Positions 62,968-64,000 of a DNA stretch of 64,000 bases are shown here, one piece after another. How positions within the stretch are numbered: the stretch's first letter is position 1; every line of letters begins with the position of its first letter. This DNA comes from Nitrospirota bacterium (GTDB lineage Bacteria; Nitrospirota; UBA9217): the NCBI GenBank assembly GCA_023229435.1, contig JALNZF010000013.1, positions 21,812-85,811 on the forward strand, given 5' to 3'. The translations under genes were made by a program, and so were the position numbers. The notes below the pieces were generated by a model. The model had not been told where the DNA came from and made no database searches. It saw only the letters and a list, made by a program, of their open reading frames with translations.

Positions 62968-63012
62968 GTCCTTTTCCGTCGCTTCAATTTCACAAGAAGG
63001 AGGTAGCTCATC

Positions 63013-63213
63013 ATGGAGACAGGTTCAGTAAAGTGGTTCAATGATGCCAAGGGATTTGGTTTCATTACCCGTGAGACCGGCGGCGATGTTTTCGTTCATT
63101 TCGGAGACATCCAGGACAGCGGCTTTAAGTCGTTGGCCGAAGGCCAGCAAGTGCAGTTCGACGTTGTCGACTCACCCAAAGGCCCCAAAGCAGCCAACGT
63201 TGTAAAGCTCTAA
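63013..63213 (+). CDS. cold-shock protein CspA family
   Basis: A 66-residue single-domain nucleic-acid chaperone. RNP1 is KGFGFITRE and RNP2 is VFVHFGDI. AGAAGGAGG precedes the ATG. It melts RNA secondary structure. A strong terminator follows; a conserved-unknown gene with its own leader follows that. Confidence 0.97.
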   Translation: METGSVKWFNDAKGFGFITRETGGDVFVHFGDIQDSGFKSLAEGQQVQFDVVDSPKGPKAANVVKL

Positions 63214-63233
63214 ACAAAGGTTTATACCTTCGC

Positions 63234-63265
63234 AGGCCCTGATCATGTCAGGGCCTGTTTTTTTT
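63234..63265 (+). terminator. terminator of the cold-shock gene
   Basis: Perfect 9-bp stem AGGCCCTGA / TCAGGGCCT with a 5-base loop and a following run of eight T. Confidence 0.92.
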
Positions 63266-63347
63266 CTATTCCCTGGCTGTCACAACAGGCCATTCTGAAT
63301 CATCATCGTGAATCCTGCATCAGTTCGCGGGCTTTTGTCTTTTGCCC

Positions 63348-63388
63348 CGTTAGAGAAAACCGACAACGGGAGCATTTGTACTCTAACG
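63348..63388 (+). promoter_or_regulatory. leader hairpin before the conserved unknown gene
   Basis: Perfect 8-bp pair CGTTAGAG / CTCTAACG, 21 bases before the GTG start at 63409. It may control translation by opening or closing near the ribosome site. Confidence 0.5.
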
Positions 63389-63408
63389 GAGTACCCTGAA
63401 GGAGAAAC

Positions 63409-63789
63409 GTGCACTACAGACAGAGTTATAAGCAAAAACTGGAGTTGGAGAGAATTGCCCTGGTGGCCCTTGGCCTGGTTTCCGAACGATATGCCCAGGT
63501 TTCGAAGATCGAATTTCACATGACGTATTACCAGCGTGGTTTGCAGCCGGTACTGATGGAGCGCACGCTCAGCTTCTTACCCGATAATTACGCCGGTTTT
63601 CACATGAAATGCATGGAGGATGGGTGCACGGGCGGCGGTTTCGATCTGGCGCCTGTGGTTGCAGGGCTGGCTAAATCCCACAAGAAGACAACAAAGGGAA
63701 AGGTCTACTGTCACGGCATGAACCATACCTTCGGACACGCCAGCATTGACTATGAAGTCAACATCCAGTACCATAAACAGGTTAAATAA
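63409..63789 (+). CDS. conserved unknown with Cys/His motif, paralogue of 33950
   Basis: 126 residues, starting with GTG after GAAGGAGAAAC. Shares MTYYQR, PVLM-x-RT, CM-x3-C-T-x-GGFDLAPVVAGL and HASI with the 33950-34336 protein, with the metal-like Cys pattern kept. It lies downstream of a cold-shock gene and has a hairpin leader. This and the other copy likely have a common, undescribed role. Confidence 0.8.
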   Translation: MHYRQSYKQKLELERIALVALGLVSERYAQVSKIEFHMTYYQRGLQPVLMERTLSFLPDNYAGFHMKCMEDGCTGGGFDLAPVVAGLAKSHKKTTKGKVYCHGMNHTFGHASIDYEVNIQYHKQVK

Positions 63790-63890
63790 AACCCTTCCTG
63801 CTTTGCAGAATGCGGCACGAAAGACGTGACGCCATGACCCTCATCCTGCAATGTCCCTTCCTTTGTCCTGCAGCGGCCCTTCATCACTAA

Positions 63891-64000
63891 CAGGTTGTTG
63901 AAAAACACTTAGTTTACCCTTCGACCCTTCGGCAAGCTCAGGGCTCAGGGCGAACGGAGCGTGTATTGAATTTATTCGTATTTATCCGTTCGTGGTGAGC
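63891..64000. repeat. dispersed hairpin repeat, family B, copy 3 (cut by window end)
   Basis: Begins CAGGTTGTTGAAAAACAC and contains TTCGGCAAGCTCAGG and GGGCGAACGGAGCG. It continues past the window. Confidence 0.8.

Larger units (their letters stand above)
62570..63012. other. divergent control region between exbB and the cold-shock gene
   Basis: No convincing gene (a 90-codon antisense frame overlapping the cold-shock gene is rejected). It contains AT-rich sequence next to exbB, the promoter at 62869-62897, and the leader hairpin at 62933-62967. Confidence 0.6.

Noticed and set aside
62793..63065. 90-codon minus-strand frame
   Set aside because: Runs into the start of the cold-shock gene and through its promoter and leader hairpin; no ribosome site or recognisable domain.
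1..64000. CRISPR array, prophage, intact insertion sequence or rRNA
   Set aside because: No regularly spaced direct repeats with spacers, no transposase or phage structural genes, and no rRNA-like sequence found on reading both strands.

Overview
The window looks like a chromosomal segment of a Gram-negative, probably anaerobic bacterium of the Desulfuromonadota/Nitrospirota type. This is inferred from gene order and protein style, not from a marker-gene comparison. Supporting signs are many lipoproteins, a TonB/ExbB/ExbD system, an EmrAB-TolC-like efflux set, a TatD-radical SAM fusion, an AAA_32-type Lon, and the order TPR lipoprotein - LolB-like - ispE - spoVG - tRNA-Gln - prs - rplY - pth - ychF. 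There is no rRNA operon, CRISPR array, prophage or intact insertion sequence. Many intergenic gaps carry long hairpin-forming dispersed repeats.

Layout. 0-2 kb: a Cys-rich protein diverges from a radical SAM/SPASM enzyme, which is followed by a 20-residue Cys-rich peptide gene with a strong ribosome site and a terminator; this looks like a RiPP locus. 2-6 kb: FKBP isomerase, AraC regulator, and two paralogous lipoproteins flanking a TlpA-like thioredoxin. 5.8-14 kb: the housekeeping run listed above. 14-21 kb: TIM-barrel epimerase, FmdB zinc ribbon, phospholipase D-like lipoprotein, a truncated permease fused to DUF192, ubiE/menG, and a small c-type haem protein. 20.5-31 kb: tatD-rSAM, metG, PSP1 (RicT-like), holB, tmk, a YhaN-like ATPase, and a pabB/trpE-family gene. 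31-36 kb: ybgC, a TrmN6-like methylase, pirin, a conserved unknown with a promoter and leader hairpin, and an outer-membrane protein. 35.7-39 kb: histidine kinase, response regulator, OmpA-like protein and CarD-like protein. 39-47 kb: B12-type radical SAM protein, divergent pgk, and DHA2 efflux pump with HlyD and TolC partners. 47-57 kb: mltA, small unknowns, a 1080-residue MalT/SARP-like regulator, a DUF4160/DUF2442 pair, and Lon. 56.7-58.3 kb: a TusA-like gene with an in-frame TGA, a frameshifted lipoprotein, and a GIY-YIG gene. 58.4-62.6 kb: exbB-exbD-tonB-TonB-dependent receptor. 63-64 kb: cold-shock gene, then a second copy of the 34-kb conserved unknown.

The two strongest discoveries are (1) the candidate radical-SAM-modified peptide at 1858-1920, and (2) a probable selenocysteine-containing TusA/SirA-like protein on the minus strand at 56711-56959. 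In the latter, the UGA falls exactly at the family's catalytic cysteine and is followed at the right distance by a GGUC-loop hairpin.
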